From contig JAJJXM010000022.1 in assembly GCA_024516155.1 (NCBI GenBank), forward strand, positions 434,001 through 498,000: a stretch of DNA of 64,000 nucleotides, given 5' to 3'. Of this stretch, positions 47,159-59,904 are shown piece after piece. The stretch is from Pyronema omphalodes. Its lineage: Eukaryota > Ascomycota > Pezizomycetes > Pezizales > Pyronemataceae. The position numbers and the translations under genes were made by a program. The notes under the pieces are model-generated. The model was not told the DNA's origin, ran no database searches, and was given only the letters and a program-made list of their open reading frames with translations. Position 1 is the stretch's first letter, and each line of letters starts with the position of its first letter.

Positions 47159-48232
47159 GGTAAATCACTGAATCTCCTGGAAAGTGTTGACAGTTCGGTG
47201 ATTGTAAGAATAGGTAATTGTGAGGATCGCTAATCGAGCGAATTTATAAAGTATCTGACCGTACATGTGTGCCGTTAGGCTTGCAAGAACACAGTCACAA
47301 TGATATATGGCGGAGAGAGCGGAGCACGGAGTTTCCCACCTCGTCATCCCAATCCCATACGATAATGACTTTGTCCTATACTAACTGAAAAAAGAAATCT
47401 TTTTTATATACGTCAAAATTTATATCCTAACCCGGGAATACATGAGCCTAAGACGGCATCAATATATAAGTTTTTGATCGTCGCATTTTTTACTTTATTT
47501 GCTAGATCGAAAGTTGCGTAGTTGAGAGTCTGTCGTAATTCGGAAGTTTCATTCGGCACTGTAGTATGTATTGATATTTTTATAGTGGCCCCAGGCTGTA
47601 TTAATAGAATTTGGACTGGAATTTCAGTCGTGTCACGTTGATCGTGCCGAATAGGGTGCTCCTCGGACTTTTAAGCATTGAATTCTGGATAAACCACCGC
47701 AGGTCAGCGGCTACAACTACGGAACCCGCAATCATGACGTCGATATGGAGTCATGAGGATGCTATGTAAATCCTCTGATAGTAACGGCTTGATTGGATTG
47801 AACAAATACTATATGTTTGGTGATAGTACTTGAACGAAGATTCTCCATTTAATCATTTGTATCGCCCTCTCGGATATGATTGGGCTGCGAGTAGTGACAG
47901 CCAACTCTGGAGGCATCTCTCGGTAATCGTGGCTTAATCCCTTTTTCGCGAGAACCATTACGCTCTATATAGGCGTCATACTTTCGGAGAACGCAAATTG
48001 ACCAACCGCGAGATTAATCTAATGTTCTTACATCAACATTTCTCCTTCTAAAAGGAAGCGAAAGAAGATTCTGGTATGTACCAGACTACAAATCAACGCG
48101 CTGCCCGATAATTTTGACTAGAGGTTAGGGTTATTCCCAACCTTGTTGCAGGACATTAGCGTACCGCGCCCCACTTCGTCGCACAAAAGAGCCGCTCGAT
48201 TTTTTTTGTCGCCGTTCGCCGCAGTCTCACAC
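47159..48232. other. Intergenic, upstream of the Dus1 gene
   Basis: No supported gene. AT-rich sequence runs to about 47900. The last 100 bases are C-rich and lead into the Dus1 start; a frame open from 48143 precedes the chosen ATG. Confidence 0.5.
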
Positions 48233-49925
48233 ATGACTGTTCTTGAACTTCTACAACGCGGTCTACAAACAGCAACTACCAACTCTATACGCTCATTTCG
48301 CCACGCCAGTCTTTCCCAATCTACACGTTTCGCGTCCGTTATTTCGAATCAGTACTCTCGCAATATGACTAGCGACGCTGCTGTCTCCACCGAGTCAGCT
48401 CCCACTCCCGCGGTGATCGATACCACAGCTACTACCGTCGCTACAACTGAAAGCAATGGTGTGAAGCGCCGTAAGCTCCAGGGAAGAGAATTCTACGAGT
48501 CCATCGGTTCTCCCAAGACCATCGTTGCGCCAATGGTCGAGCAGAGCGAATTTGTGCGTTCACTATTTTTCCTTTCTTTCTCTTGACTGTATTTGGGGTT
48601 TCGGATATTAATAGCTCATCTAATAGGCATGGCGTCTTCTTTCCCGCCGTCACTCTCCCGCCAATACCCTCTGCTACACACCCATGTTTCACAGCCGTCT
48701 ATTTGGCGAGTCCCAAACCTACCGAACACAGTCATACCAGCCTCCCCACATGGACTGGAAAGAAGGCCCGAAGGGCGATCGTCCTCTGTTTGTCCAATTC
48801 TGTTCTAACGATCCTGAACACCTTTTTGAAGCCGCCAAGCACTGCCAAGAGCACTGTGATGCCGTGGATCTCAACTTAGGATGTCCCCAGGGAATTGCAA
48901 AGAAAGGACACTATGGATCTTTCCTTCAAGAGGAGCCTGAGCTCATTAAGAGCTTGATTTCGAAACTACACAAGGATCTTGATATTCCAGTTACAGCAAA
49001 GATCAGAATCTTGGATACGAAAGAGAAGTCGTTGGAGTATGCTAAGATGGTTGTGGACGCGGGAGCACAGGTCTTAACGGTCCATGGAAGGACAAGAGAG
49101 CAGAAGGGTCACAATACTGGGTTGGCGAATTGGGATTACATCAAGTACATCCGTGATAACTTACCAAAGGAGGTGGTAATGTTTGCAAACGGAAACATCT
49201 TGTGGAGAGAGGATGTAGATGCATGCTTGGCGTACACGGGAGTTGATGGTGTGATGAGTGCTGAAGGAAATCTCTACAACCCCGCAACCTTTTGTGACTC
49301 AGAAGACTGGGATGAGCGGTTCCCTCGGATGGACAAGATTGGACGGGAATACCTCGATATTATCAGAAACGAGGTTTTGCCTCACCTACCACTCCAGGAA
49401 CTCCTTTCTAGGCCAGAAGAAAAGAGGAGTAGGAGGTTACTCAACGAGGTTCACAAGGACGCCAATTTGACGCCAATTAAGAGCCATTTGTTCAAGATTT
49501 GGCATCCTCTACTTCAGCGTCATCTTGAGGTCCGGAATGCTGTTGGAAGATCTAGCACCAGACATCTTGGACCCGATGGAGACCCACTTTACGATTATAT
49601 GGAGGCTCTTAGATCTGTTGAGAAAATCATTGCGGATCATTTGGCGGAGAATCCCGAGCCGGTGGATGAGAATGGAAAGTGGGTGGGACCGGATACAGAG
49701 GTTGCTGAGGGGGTGGAATACACAGAAGGAATTGAGGTCGTGGTGAAAGGAAAGAGATACAGACGTGTTGTACCGTGGTATAGGTGCCAGCCATACTACA
49801 GACCATTGCCGGAGGTTGCAAAGGCAAATGGGGCGTTAAAGGAGAAGGCAGCGAGGAAGGCGGAGGATGACGGACGGGAGGAGGAGGGGAATAAGAAGGC
49901 GAAGGTCGAGGAATGTTGTTCTTAA
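48233..49925 (+). CDS. DUS1: tRNA-dihydrouridine synthase 1
   Basis: Exons 48233-48553 and 48627-49925 give 539 residues. This FMN enzyme reduces uridines 16 and 17 in the D-loop of tRNAs using NADPH. Order: IVAPMVEQSEFAWRLLSRR at the start of the TIM barrel (formed across the splice), LCYTPMFHSRLF, AVDLNLGCPQGIAKKGHYGS with the catalytic Cys at about 193, VTAKIRILD, LTVHGRTREQKG (His about 260), VVMFANGNI and GVMSAEGNLYNP. A helical RNA-binding domain and a charged, Lys-rich C-terminus follow. The 73-bp intron has donor GTGCGT and acceptor CTAATAG. The first 44 residues (basic, no acidic residue after position 5, RSFRHASLSQSTRFASV) look like a mitochondrial presequence. A second in-frame ATG at 48365 (MTSDAAV) would give a cytosolic form. 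An upstream in-frame ATG at 48143 is also possible. Confidence 0.93.
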
Positions 49926-49939
49926 TTTTTTGACATACA

Positions 49940-49962
49940 TGGGGGGGGGGGGGGGGGGGGGG
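49940..49962. repeat. G-run of about 22
   Basis: Uninterrupted guanines 15 bases after the Dus1 stop codon, in the likely 3' UTR. Confidence 0.95.
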
Positions 49963-50558
49963 AGGAATATCCAATAGACTAATAATAGAAGCTTTCTTTT
50001 CCTCCGGGATGAAATTAACTTTCAAGATTCACTTTGTCTCAGTTATAATCTGTGACAACTGCCATCATTATCCTGCTTGCACTTGGAATTTTTAATGACA
50101 CCTAATTTTGACCTTAACCCAGTTTCATCAACGGCCAAACAAACGCTTGACAGATGACGGACATGTCTTCACCCCAAAATCACTCGATCACGATATTCTC
50201 AACACCGTGTGATCATTGGTGATGCTTATCAGCTGTGTTTCACCGGGTTTCATCTGTGTTACATCACAGCCCGCTATCTGAGCTGTCAGCATAGCTACCC
50301 CTGCACCACACCGCATCCTCTATCGTCAGGCGAGCTTTGAAAGCGGTTTTACGAACAGATATCAATTGACTCACCACATCGCGACGACGAGACTTCAACA
50401 TCTCAACATTCTCATTTCGCAGTCATTAAAGCCTGCGAAGGCCTTGAAGCCCTTAAGTCGTCTCCCTCAACGGAGCCCCGCACGAAACTGACTCCCAGCC
50501 AACGGTCCGGATCCGGACATTCCCCACTCACCCAGAAAGTTACGAACACATCGCCAGA
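49963..50558. other. Intergenic, upstream of the gene at 50559
   Basis: No gene. It contains GGTGAT/TTTCATC short patches. The last 150 bases probably form the leader. Confidence 0.5.
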
Positions 50559-51413
50559 ATGTCGCTCACAACGATAACCCTCCGTAACGGCAACATTCTC
50601 GAACCTAGCGACGAGATACTGCCTGGTCAACTCGCTGTCTATGAGCTCTTAGATGGCACCGAGAATCGTATCTTCACCGGTACCTTCTATCTCATCACCG
50701 ACTCGCCGGAGCATGGTGATAACTACGTTGTTACCCACGAGGGGGGTAATGCCTGGTTACGTCGTGCGGAGCTTGATGGATCCAGCGAAGTAATTGTCGG
50801 TAATTTGGACCGTGCACGTTTACCACAGCTTCCACTTCCCGGAACCGTCAACAAATACCTAGTACAAGACAATATCATCGACGCCGTTCCAGACGACCTT
50901 GATACGCAAGGCTCCGGAGACAAAAGAGAGGAACAAGACATCAACACAGCTATTGATGTGCCTTACGATAATAACCTCTCGCAAGCTATGGCCAGTCCTT
51001 TCGGTGACGGAAACCTTCCCGCTCCGGCGGCTGCGGGGACCGACAATGACGTTCCCGTTGATATCCCTAGGAGCGGCGCTGATCCCTTTTTAGCCGCTTC
51101 GCCAAGCGCCGAGCCGGATGGGCTTTACGCCACGCAGGGCCATGATTTGCATGCGCCTGAGACTCCGCGTCCGGATAATTTTGTGGATGATACGGAGTAT
51201 CTTTTGACGACGAATAAAACTCCTACTAGGTCTGTGGAAGATGTTAGCGCGAGTTATGCGGATGTTGGTTTGGAGGGGAGTATTTGTAGTGGGTATAGTG
51301 CGCCGGAATCAGAGGATGATGGGGATGAAAGTGATAGATGGAGTGTGTTGAGTACTGGACCGGTGGATCGTCAGTGGACTGTAGTTTATGAGGAGAAGGA
51401 TGAAGTTGTTTAG
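50559..51413 (+). CDS. Hypothetical intronless protein with acidic tail
   Basis: 284 residues. The first 85 residues look compact and beta-rich (TITLRNGNILEPSDEILPG, QLAVYELLDGTENRIFTGTF, NYVVTHEGGNAWLRRAELDG). The rest is acidic, Pro/Ala/Asp-rich and probably disordered (D/E runs such as ESEDDGDESD near residue 250), ending in RQWTVVYEEKDEVV. The ATG sits after CGCCAGA, a fair context. No membrane segment, signal peptide or known motif. Third-position G/C use resembles the neighbouring Dus1 gene, which supports real coding. Family not recognised. Confidence 0.7.
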   Translation: MSLTTITLRNGNILEPSDEILPGQLAVYELLDGTENRIFTGTFYLITDSPEHGDNYVVTHEGGNAWLRRAELDGSSEVIVGNLDRARLPQLPLPGTVNKYLVQDNIIDAVPDDLDTQGSGDKREEQDINTAIDVPYDNNLSQAMASPFGDGNLPAPAAAGTDNDVPVDIPRSGADPFLAASPSAEPDGLYATQGHDLHAPETPRPDNFVDDTEYLLTTNKTPTRSVEDVSASYADVGLEGSICSGYSAPESEDDGDESDRWSVLSTGPVDRQWTVVYEEKDEVV

Positions 51414-52462
51414 TAACGCCTTTTATAGGAAGATTAAGTAGTATCGATGATTTTTGTATTTTGTCTCTGGGTGGGTTTCTTGGGCATATGGATATCTTTT
51501 TTGGATTTCAAGTCGTTTGTTATTATCTGCTTTGAAAATGATGACATTTTCCGTTTTTTTTTGTCAAGTTTCTGTTGAAGCTTTGGGGGGGGGGGGGGGG
51601 GCGTTGAGAGGGAATGTCATCTTCTGCCCCAGCTAATGATGAGGTTGTCCGTAATGATATCTCTACTCGTTTCTACTACTTCGATTGGAATGATCAAAAA
51701 ATTTAATCTGATCACCGAAACGTATGTCGTTTATCTACCTGAGGTTGGCGCTTCCCAGGCTAAAGATGTCAGAAAAATTTGTTTCAAAACAAATATTATT
51801 CCATAACTATTACCAATCCTTGGTAACGAAATCCATTTCCACATGTACCTGCTCGCATCCTGTCTACTTCTTTTGCGGGCATCATCAGTAGAGCCGCGTA
51901 TGTCAGGAAATATGACCTGTAATCGAAGGACGGATATACTCAAGAATCCGCATTCTATTATCATTTCCACTTCCCGATGCAAAAACTGAAATTCATCTTG
52001 GGAACATTTATAGTCACATGACGCTATTTACAATTGACCTATGGGTATCGGAAGCGAGAAATCGACACAAGACAATTGGCGGTGACAAAACCTACGATTC
52101 AGTTTTTCGAGAACTTCGTACACGGTCAAACACCACCTTAGATACTGTATTGTGTATGCCATTGGGTTTATTGAAGAATTCATATCGTGTTATTTTACGC
52201 ATACAAATATGTCATTTATGCTAGTCTCAAAGGATTGATTTTGACGCAAAAATATCAACATTAATATTTCATTCAATAACGTTACTGATAAGACTATACA
52301 GGACATGGACGTTCACCTATGCTAAAAAACTTCTGAAACCCATCCCATGACACTTATTACAAAATCCACCAACCAATGACACTCGTTAAGAAATCCATTA
52401 ATCCGTTACTCGGGGCAATAATGCTTTGCACAGCGGTAACTGCTCATCTTATCATTGTGCCA
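51414..52462. other. Intergenic with a G-run
   Basis: It includes a G-run at about 51585-51601 in the 3' flank of the preceding gene. The rest is AT-rich with no recognisable gene. Confidence 0.5.
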
Positions 52463-53009
52463 CTACCATTTGTCAGCGCAACATTCACATTTCATCACTC
52501 GTTTGATCCAACTTACCGGGCCAATTTTTCCATGCGCCCGATTAAACGCACTGAACATAGATCCTTGACAATTAAAGTTCTCGAAGAAAGCACAGCAGCC
52601 ATCCCTAACCTCATATGATGTCATACTATCCTCAATAATCAGCGTCCGATTTCCTGCATCATAATCCAAGTCCGAGCAATAGGCAAGAGCAAGAAACTTA
52701 CACATCATTCCACCTCCAATCCATATTGTAGCAAGTATTCTCATTCGCAGAAGCATAGTTCAAACACCTCACCCAATCCTGGTGTTTACAGTACTTAAGC
52801 TTCACTCCATTTCCCCATGCGCCTCTGGAGAAGGTTTCATTAAACGAGAGGTTGTCATATGAGATACCGGTGGAGAAGGCGATTGAAGTGTCTGGAGAGG
52901 TCCCAGCTGTGATTGCCCCGATATCCGGTGTGGTCGGGGCGGCCATTGTGGCGTTGAATAAAGAAAGGAAGAAGAGGAAAAGAGACGTGAAGAGTGAGAC
53001 TTGTTCCAT
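52463..53009 (-). CDS. Small secreted cysteine-rich protein
   Basis: Exons 53009-52702 and 52625-52463 give 156 residues. The 76-bp intron (donor GTAAGT, branch GCTGAT, acceptor ATAG) is the only choice that keeps frame; the nearer CAG acceptor brings a stop. A signal peptide is clear: MEQVSLFTSLFLFFLSLFNATMAA. Features of the mature part include SYDNLSFNETFSRGAWGNG, paired Cys (KYCKHQDWVRC), NENTCYNMDWRW, then SYEVRDGCCAFFENFNCQG, SMFSAFNRAHGKI and a CECC end. The GCC-x-F-x-(N/D)-C pattern followed by an aromatic/Asn-Arg segment resembles small secreted fungal proteins with a beta/gamma-crystallin-like fold; that is a resemblance, not proof. Extracellular, function unknown. Confidence 0.7.
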
Positions 53010-55194
53010 TGTGATGGTGTTTGGTATGATTGATGATTCGAGAGTAAATAGAGGCGAGAGGAGGGTTTTATAGATCCGACAGCTATTACGAGTCCTTCAC
53101 GGAAGTTAATTTCAAAACAATAAGGTGCATTCCACGTAGGCAGTGATAACGTAATGGCCTTTACAGATACTGCACTGTAGAATCGTTCGACACCAATGTC
53201 AGCTTCTTTTTCGAGGAAAATAGCTCGAAAGTCGAGACTGACATTCCTCTATGCAAGGCCCTGGTTCGATGTATCAAATTATGGAGTTGGAATATCCCTT
53301 TTGCAATAAGCGCACTTCTAATGCCCGCTGCCGTATTACCTGATTTTTCAGGTACCTCCCCTGAAGTTCCAGTGGCGCTTCTCAACGTCCTGCGCGTACA
53401 ACCGAAGAGGCATATTCACTGAGTATGCGATGATGTATTCTCAGTCTAGCTTTAACTCCAAATGGAATTCTGCGATAATGGGTTATATTGCAGGCTTTAG
53501 GGCATCAATACGGTTCTCAGGAGCCGTTTCCACGACAGGTATCCGACGAATACATTTCATCATTGCATGCGCCTTTTACCCACCGTACTCAGCTTTCATG
53601 GAATTAATTCCCCCCGCCTCAACTCCGAATAGCCGTTAAGTTGATGTTACTAGAAATAAGATTAGTCCGAACTACATCTTTGCATTTGATTCTCAATAAG
53701 ATTTCAAAGGAATTTTGCCTGTGCGTTATGCTTCTTTTCTCTGGAGAATAGGTAAGGCGTCTAGACTGCTTTTAACGCGTATTTGTGCATTTTCTTCAAA
53801 CATTAGCCGATTCTCGATTTTCTGCATGTAACCGTAACTGTGACAGAAGAGGCAATACCATGCATTACAGAGTAATTGGAGCATTCACAGTGGTTAGATA
53901 ATTGTCAGGTCTCTTGATAAACTACATATATGATCCCATGTGAGTCAGCCGGTGACTGGTACATAGTCGACGCCGAGTCTCCTATCCTTTGGGTATCATG
54001 AGCCATATTTTTGTTATGTTTAGAACTGCAGAATATCAGTACCCTAAGACACGTACTTGAACCAATGATAAACATACAAAAATACACATCAGACTCTAGC
54101 TGAGTAGGCGTATTTTTCCATGGTTACTCGCATAGCATCAACTCAGCTACCCGTAGGCTAATGACCATGATCTTTCTTGATTGCGTGGCCCAAAAGCTTA
54201 AGTAAGTTAAGCCTTCCAGCCCAGCCAATATTTTTGGTACATATATGTACCTCGTCGGTCAGTTCGTTGTTAAATGCACTTTCGTCGCGTATTTACGCGC
54301 ATGCCTCAGGAAGTCAACAGTATCGTATCAATAGCAGCGCTAAGACGCGGCTAGTTGTGAGTTTACACTGTGTTCAGTAGACAAATCGAGCATAATATTA
54401 TTGGACCCAAAACATAGAATTCCGTCTCATTGGAAATTCGATGGAGATGCTGAATGTTACATTGTCAATTTTCTTTCCGCAACAAAATTCCCCCGAACTG
54501 GATCAACTGGCCTTCGCGCTAACCATGCAGCTAGCGAAACATGAAGCTACATATAACCATGTAACCACTTTTCTCTGTTCGGCATGTGACCAGTGTGCTA
54601 CATATTTTCCAGTTCAGGAACGAAATTCTGTGCCGTCGTTGGAATGAATTCCGTAACATCTTCAAATCATCAGGAACTTATGAAACCTTAAAAGCAATTC
54701 AAACTGAACTTAATGAAATGAGTAAAGAAGCTCAGAAGAAGTTGATAGTCGATGGATATTAAAAAAGTATTGAAATCTCAGAGAACTTGTTTTTTTTCGA
54801 TTTGGCGTGTTTATAGACTTTTCACGAGGTATTTCATTGGATGAAACATCATAACGTTCAGGGAATGTTCTGTGCATACCGATTCGGAGGACACCTACCG
54901 ACCGGTTTATTAAAACGGTCTGGCAATAATACTCAAACCAAATTCCTGGCCCAGGTATCACAAACCTTTGCCTGGTATCCACTCCTCCTTGTCAAGCAAC
55001 AAATATAATTCCAAATTTAAGTGACTATGGATACATATATGTACATATCTACCACGTGAACTCTATATCCATGAGCCCAATCCAACAACTCCTCTCCTTC
55101 TACCAGCTATCTCACTTCCTCCCCCATTACTTCTCCTCCCGGTTTCTACAGTCCATGAATCATTCTATGCGTTTCACAACAAACATTTTCCTCC
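53010..55194. other. Gene-poor region before copy B
   Basis: About 2.2 kb of AT-rich, apparently unique DNA. Frames up to 90 codons (for example 54710-54982, minus) show no family content or splice extension. Confidence 0.5.
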
Positions 55195-57437
55195 TCCAAT
55201 GCCTCATCATCAGCAGCCATGAGGTCAATAATAGTAGCAAATAACCCCTTCCATTCACTGGTAGCATGTCGGGGGATGATCCATTGTGCATATTTCCTGC
55301 GCACACCCTGGAGCTGTGCACGCGGTATGTTCTCTGAGGGAACAGTGTACCTGGAGACTTTAAGTAGCTACTAGCCAGCAATGAAAATCGTGGGTGTTGT
55401 CGGATAATGAATGCTGGGATATTGTTTCCATCACAGTTTACCCAGACCCTCGGTGTTTATACTGAGTTTGGGGACGGTTGGAGGGTCGTCATCAGAGGTG
55501 GAGGGGAGGTGGGTGTAGAGGACATTACGGGCGGAAAAGCGAGATCGGGAGAGTACAGGTAGATCTTGATGGTGAACGCATGATGGTGTAAATTTGTTGG
55601 TTACCTTTGCTTGTTGGGGAAAAGTAGCTGGATTATAGCATTTATCGGGAGCAGTTATGGGTATGCATGTAGAGAAAGTTAATTTTAAGTAAATCGTAAA
55701 TCATAAATCAACATCAATGCCATTTATATATATGGTCTTGATATTTCAATGTATTCAAGTTAGAATTTTCATCAGTATAACTCACACATTCCAAAACATT
55801 AATTGAAACATCGTTCAGATATCTGTATACTACACCAGCCTCCTTGGCCGGATCATCTGCCTTGAACGTGGCCTCCAATAAGTTGCTTATGCTATCGTGC
55901 TTATATATGTTCCAGTACCTTTGTATGAATTAATCCATCGACGGTTTTTAGAACCAGGCTGCTATTCCGTGGCTGAGTAGCGGAAGTTTCCGACTACAGG
56001 TAATGTTTTTTGGTTTTTGGTTTTCTCGAAGTTGAAGCATAGAACGCCATGCTAAATGACAGGGCTATAGAGTTAGGTTGGCCTATGTATCCGATGAAGC
56101 CGCCTAATAAATTCCCCACTGCTACGATCCAGATGTGGCAATTGATCGGTATATGTAGTCAGAGTTGGGCACGGTCCGTCCAGCACGGTGGACCGGAGGG
56201 GACCATACTGGTTGGAATTTACCTATTCCCTAGCGAACCAAATACACAAGTTATGACATGGCCCTCGTTTCATTATACAGCTATACTCAAACATCGGCTT
56301 GGAGGCTTGCAGCCTACTGGGAAACGCCTCAAAGTGGTCTTCGTGCTCGCTAGCACTGGTGTGGCACTGTATGAACTTTCGCTCTTCGTCCTTCGTCCTT
56401 CGGCCTTCGTACTCATAGGTGCATAGTCCTTTTGTTCTGGTGTTCTGGAGTATAAAATCTACCATGAAATAAGACATCAAACCCATCAGCTTTGGGATTT
56501 TGAGTTCCTGATATCTTTACTTTACAGAGATACTTAGGATAAGGTGCCGTGATATGATGTGATGTGGACTGGCTGATGAGTTGGTAGTCTGGTCGGTTGC
56601 TAGTCTGGCGGCCTGGAGAATTATTAGTTGAGTAGGTTGGCATGGTACCAAATTCCACTGCCTTGATACATCCCCCTCATCATCCCTTCGCTTTTCTCTT
56701 CTGTTCCAAGAATTTCAGGAATACTGATTTCTCTTCCCGTCGGGCCAACGTAAATAGCGATACTCTATGTCATTGTCATATGAATCTATCTACCCCCCCC
56801 CCCCCCCCCCCTTCCATCGCCTTTCCCCTCAGTGGTAAATTCAACGACGTTGAGCAAGTAGCAATGGTATCCATGGCTGGAAACACCAAGTGCACCACAG
56901 CTGATAGAAAGAATCTCTTGCTGATTACGGTCTTCAGGAAGTGCCAGTGCTGTACTGTTGGGCAGTTCCGAGTTATCAGACAAACCAGAAATGACAATAA
57001 TGAGAAGACTTATGATTACTGCATGAATTTTCCTGCTGAACTTGGAATGATTTTAGTTGTTCTATGCAGCATCAGCAGGCATTAGACTGTATCCAATGTT
57101 TCCCAATCTGTGTGAATTGATGGGTAGAATTGATTGATACGAACTGCGTTCATTGTCATCATTATTTATGACCAATGGTTTTTCGGGTGCCTTTCTGTTT
57201 TCTCTTGTTTATTCATGAATTTCTTTTCCTTCAAGTTATGGGAGTATAAGTTCAGGCATTAGAGACGGATGTATCGGAAGTCCCGGGTTGGATTGGTGTT
57301 GTAGATCTTGTGCGACTATGGATCGAATCAGGCTGCATGCGTCGCTTACATGCTCAACAAGACGTATGTTCCCCGCATTCATTGACAGGCTTACCCCGCG
57401 CGCTTCCAGGCCATCGTCAGTGCACATTACCATCACA

Positions 57438-59904
57438 ATGTCTTCCGGAATGGACCCCAGTACGACCACAATCGCTGCCCTGTACTGGGAATCAATCGCT
57501 TCATTCAACAGAGTCCTCGACCATTTCAAAGATTCCCAAGATCCCCCAGAGACGCTTTCGGATGACTTTGGACGACTAAAGGTATGGGCCGAGAATGTCG
57601 CTGCACACCGGCGCGGAGATATGTCACTCGATCACCGCCTTCGCGAAGCCTCAGAAGTCATGGATAGGGTCAAGGCATTGCTCGGTGACCTGAATGATGT
57701 CTTGGAGGACAGTAAGTCGTTCCCGACTCTTGGAGACCTCCGAGCTATGATGCTAAATCCTGAATAGCTTTGAGCATCTCCTTGGATGACACGGAGGCGG
57801 GAGATTATTCGCAGAGAGCAGTTCAGCCACATTCTACGGGGCCAGAGACGGTTGATTCAGATTCGGACGACGAAATCAGGGCGACATCGCCGCTGAAGGA
57901 AGCTGTTAAAGAGATTGGCAACGTCATTGAGTGCCTGTATCGACTATCGATCACCGTTCAGAGTCCTGCGTCCGCCAGTCGTCTGGAAAGGATCGAGAAA
58001 ATAGACGTATCTCATTTCGAAAGCTTCGATGTCGATTACGTCAGCAATAAATTCCGGCTCGGCGAAGACTACCGGTATCTCATTGAGCGATTGGGCAAGG
58101 CGAATACCAAACGACGGCAGATGCTGAAATACCACAACGAACATCATGAAAAGATTGTCGGTCGACGAGTTGCTGTTGGTGATGCGACCGAAACGGGATC
58201 ATCGGAGGACCAGGATGATTACTACTCGGTAGCCCCGACGGACATGCGTACAACCGTTTCCACGGTGAACCCGGCAAATGTCAACTTGATCGAAGTCGTG
58301 CCCGTCGACCTGGATAGCCGCTCGGAAGCCGGATTCTCGACCACGTCGTATGCATCATCCTCGGCCAACCCCGGTAGTCTTAGGGTTCCAGCCCCACCTC
58401 CCGGATACGACAAAGGACCATTCCAATGTCCGTACTGTTTCATCATCGTACAGACCGAAAACCGTGCTTCGTGGAAGTGAGTTGCTTTCATCCTTCATCC
58501 TTCATCCTTTCAATGGCGGAAAATGCTAATGACTGTTGTCACTATAGGAAGCACGTGTTCGAGGATTTACGCCCATACGTGTGCACCTTCAAGGACTGTC
58601 CCCAGGGAGCCCATCTTTACAAGAGCCGACACGAATGGTTCGATCATGAAAGGGAGATGCATCGTCGCGAGTGGTTCTGCAGCAAGTGTAAAAAGACATA
58701 CCTCACCAGCGAGCAGTTCCGGCAACATCTCGTCAAGAAACACAAGGGCGTCGTCTCGGGCTCTCAAGAACAGCTTGAAGTTCTGGTGGCAAGGGGTGCA
58801 CGAGCAACCGAAGGAAAGGAAAAGTGCCCTTTGTGTCCAGAGAAACATGCACCGAAACTACTTAGAAGCCACCTGGGTCGTCACCTTGAGCATATATCCC
58901 TTTTTGTTCTGCCAGAAGCATCGGAGGACGACGAAGACAGCGATTCCAATCACCATTCGGACGACGAGGACATTGGCACTGCGCCAGACCCCAAACCCAA
59001 AACTTCAAGTATTGCTCAGACGTTCAGGCAGCAATATTTTAAGGCTCAAACGTATCTCAAGACAGGAACGGGAATCAACGAGTTCGATAAAACTGGCTGG
59101 GCCCCTATCCACAAAGCGGTGAAATCTGGTGATCTTAAGTGGGTTACATTTTTGCTGGATTCCGGTTGTGATTTACGGGCTACGACAAAGGATAAAGCCA
59201 AGATGGAGCCACTGCACATAGCAGCAGCAACTGGCCGTGAACACGTTGTCAAGCTACTGCTTTCCCGGGACGATATCGAGGTCAATGCAAAGGATAACTT
59301 TGGACGGACGGCATTCTCATCTGCGTGCCGTAATGGCCATGAGGGTGTTGTCAAGCTACTGCTTTCCCGGGCCGATATCGAGGTCAATGCAAAGAATAAC
59401 GGCGGAGATACGGCATTCCTATGGGCATGCTACAATGGTCATGAGGGTGTTGTCAAGCTACTGCTTTCCCGGGACGATATCGAGGTCAATGCAAAGGATA
59501 ACGATGGAAATACGGCGTTCTCATCTGCATGCCGCAATGGCCGTGAGGGTGTTGTCAAGCTACTGCTTTCCCGGGACGATATCGAGGTCAATGCAAACGA
59601 TCACGCAGGATATACGGCATTCTTATGGGCATGCCACAATGGCCGTGAGGGTGTTGTCAAGCTACTGCTTTCCCGTGACGATATCGAAGTCAATGCAAAG
59701 AATAACACTGGAAGGACAGCATTTATATGGGCATGCCAGAATGGCCATGAGGGCGTTGTCAAGCTGCTACTTGCTCGGGACGATGTTGAGGTCAATGCAA
59801 AGGATAAGTATGGATATTCAGGACTGATGCTTGCACAACAAAAAAAACACTTTGGAATTGAAAAACTAGTATATGAATTTGTAAATAATGGGGGGATCGT
59901 ATAG
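57438..59904 (+). CDS. C2H2 zinc-finger/ankyrin-repeat protein (copy B)
   Basis: Exons 57438-57711, 57768-58476 and 58548-59904 join to 779 residues, with introns of 56 and 71 bp at the same positions as in copy A. The N-terminal and zinc-finger parts have the same order as in copy A (ALYWESIASFNRVLDHFKDS, EAVKEIGNVIECLYRLS, CPYCFI, YVCTFKDC, CSKCKKTY, CPLCPEKH). Over the middle exon about 13 of 237 residues differ. The ankyrin array has five internal 34-residue units against nine in copy A, which with one Ser codon accounts for the whole length difference. The reading frame is intact, so both copies appear to be functional genes. The gene points away from the central segment, like its partner. 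Role unknown; the family is usual in filamentous fungi. Confidence 0.92.

Noticed and set aside
56642..57085. A 147-codon frame in copy B with Cys-rich KCQCC segment
   Set aside because: In copy A the equivalent is split into different frames by a change in the G/C run. There is no signal peptide or family match, so coding is not supported.
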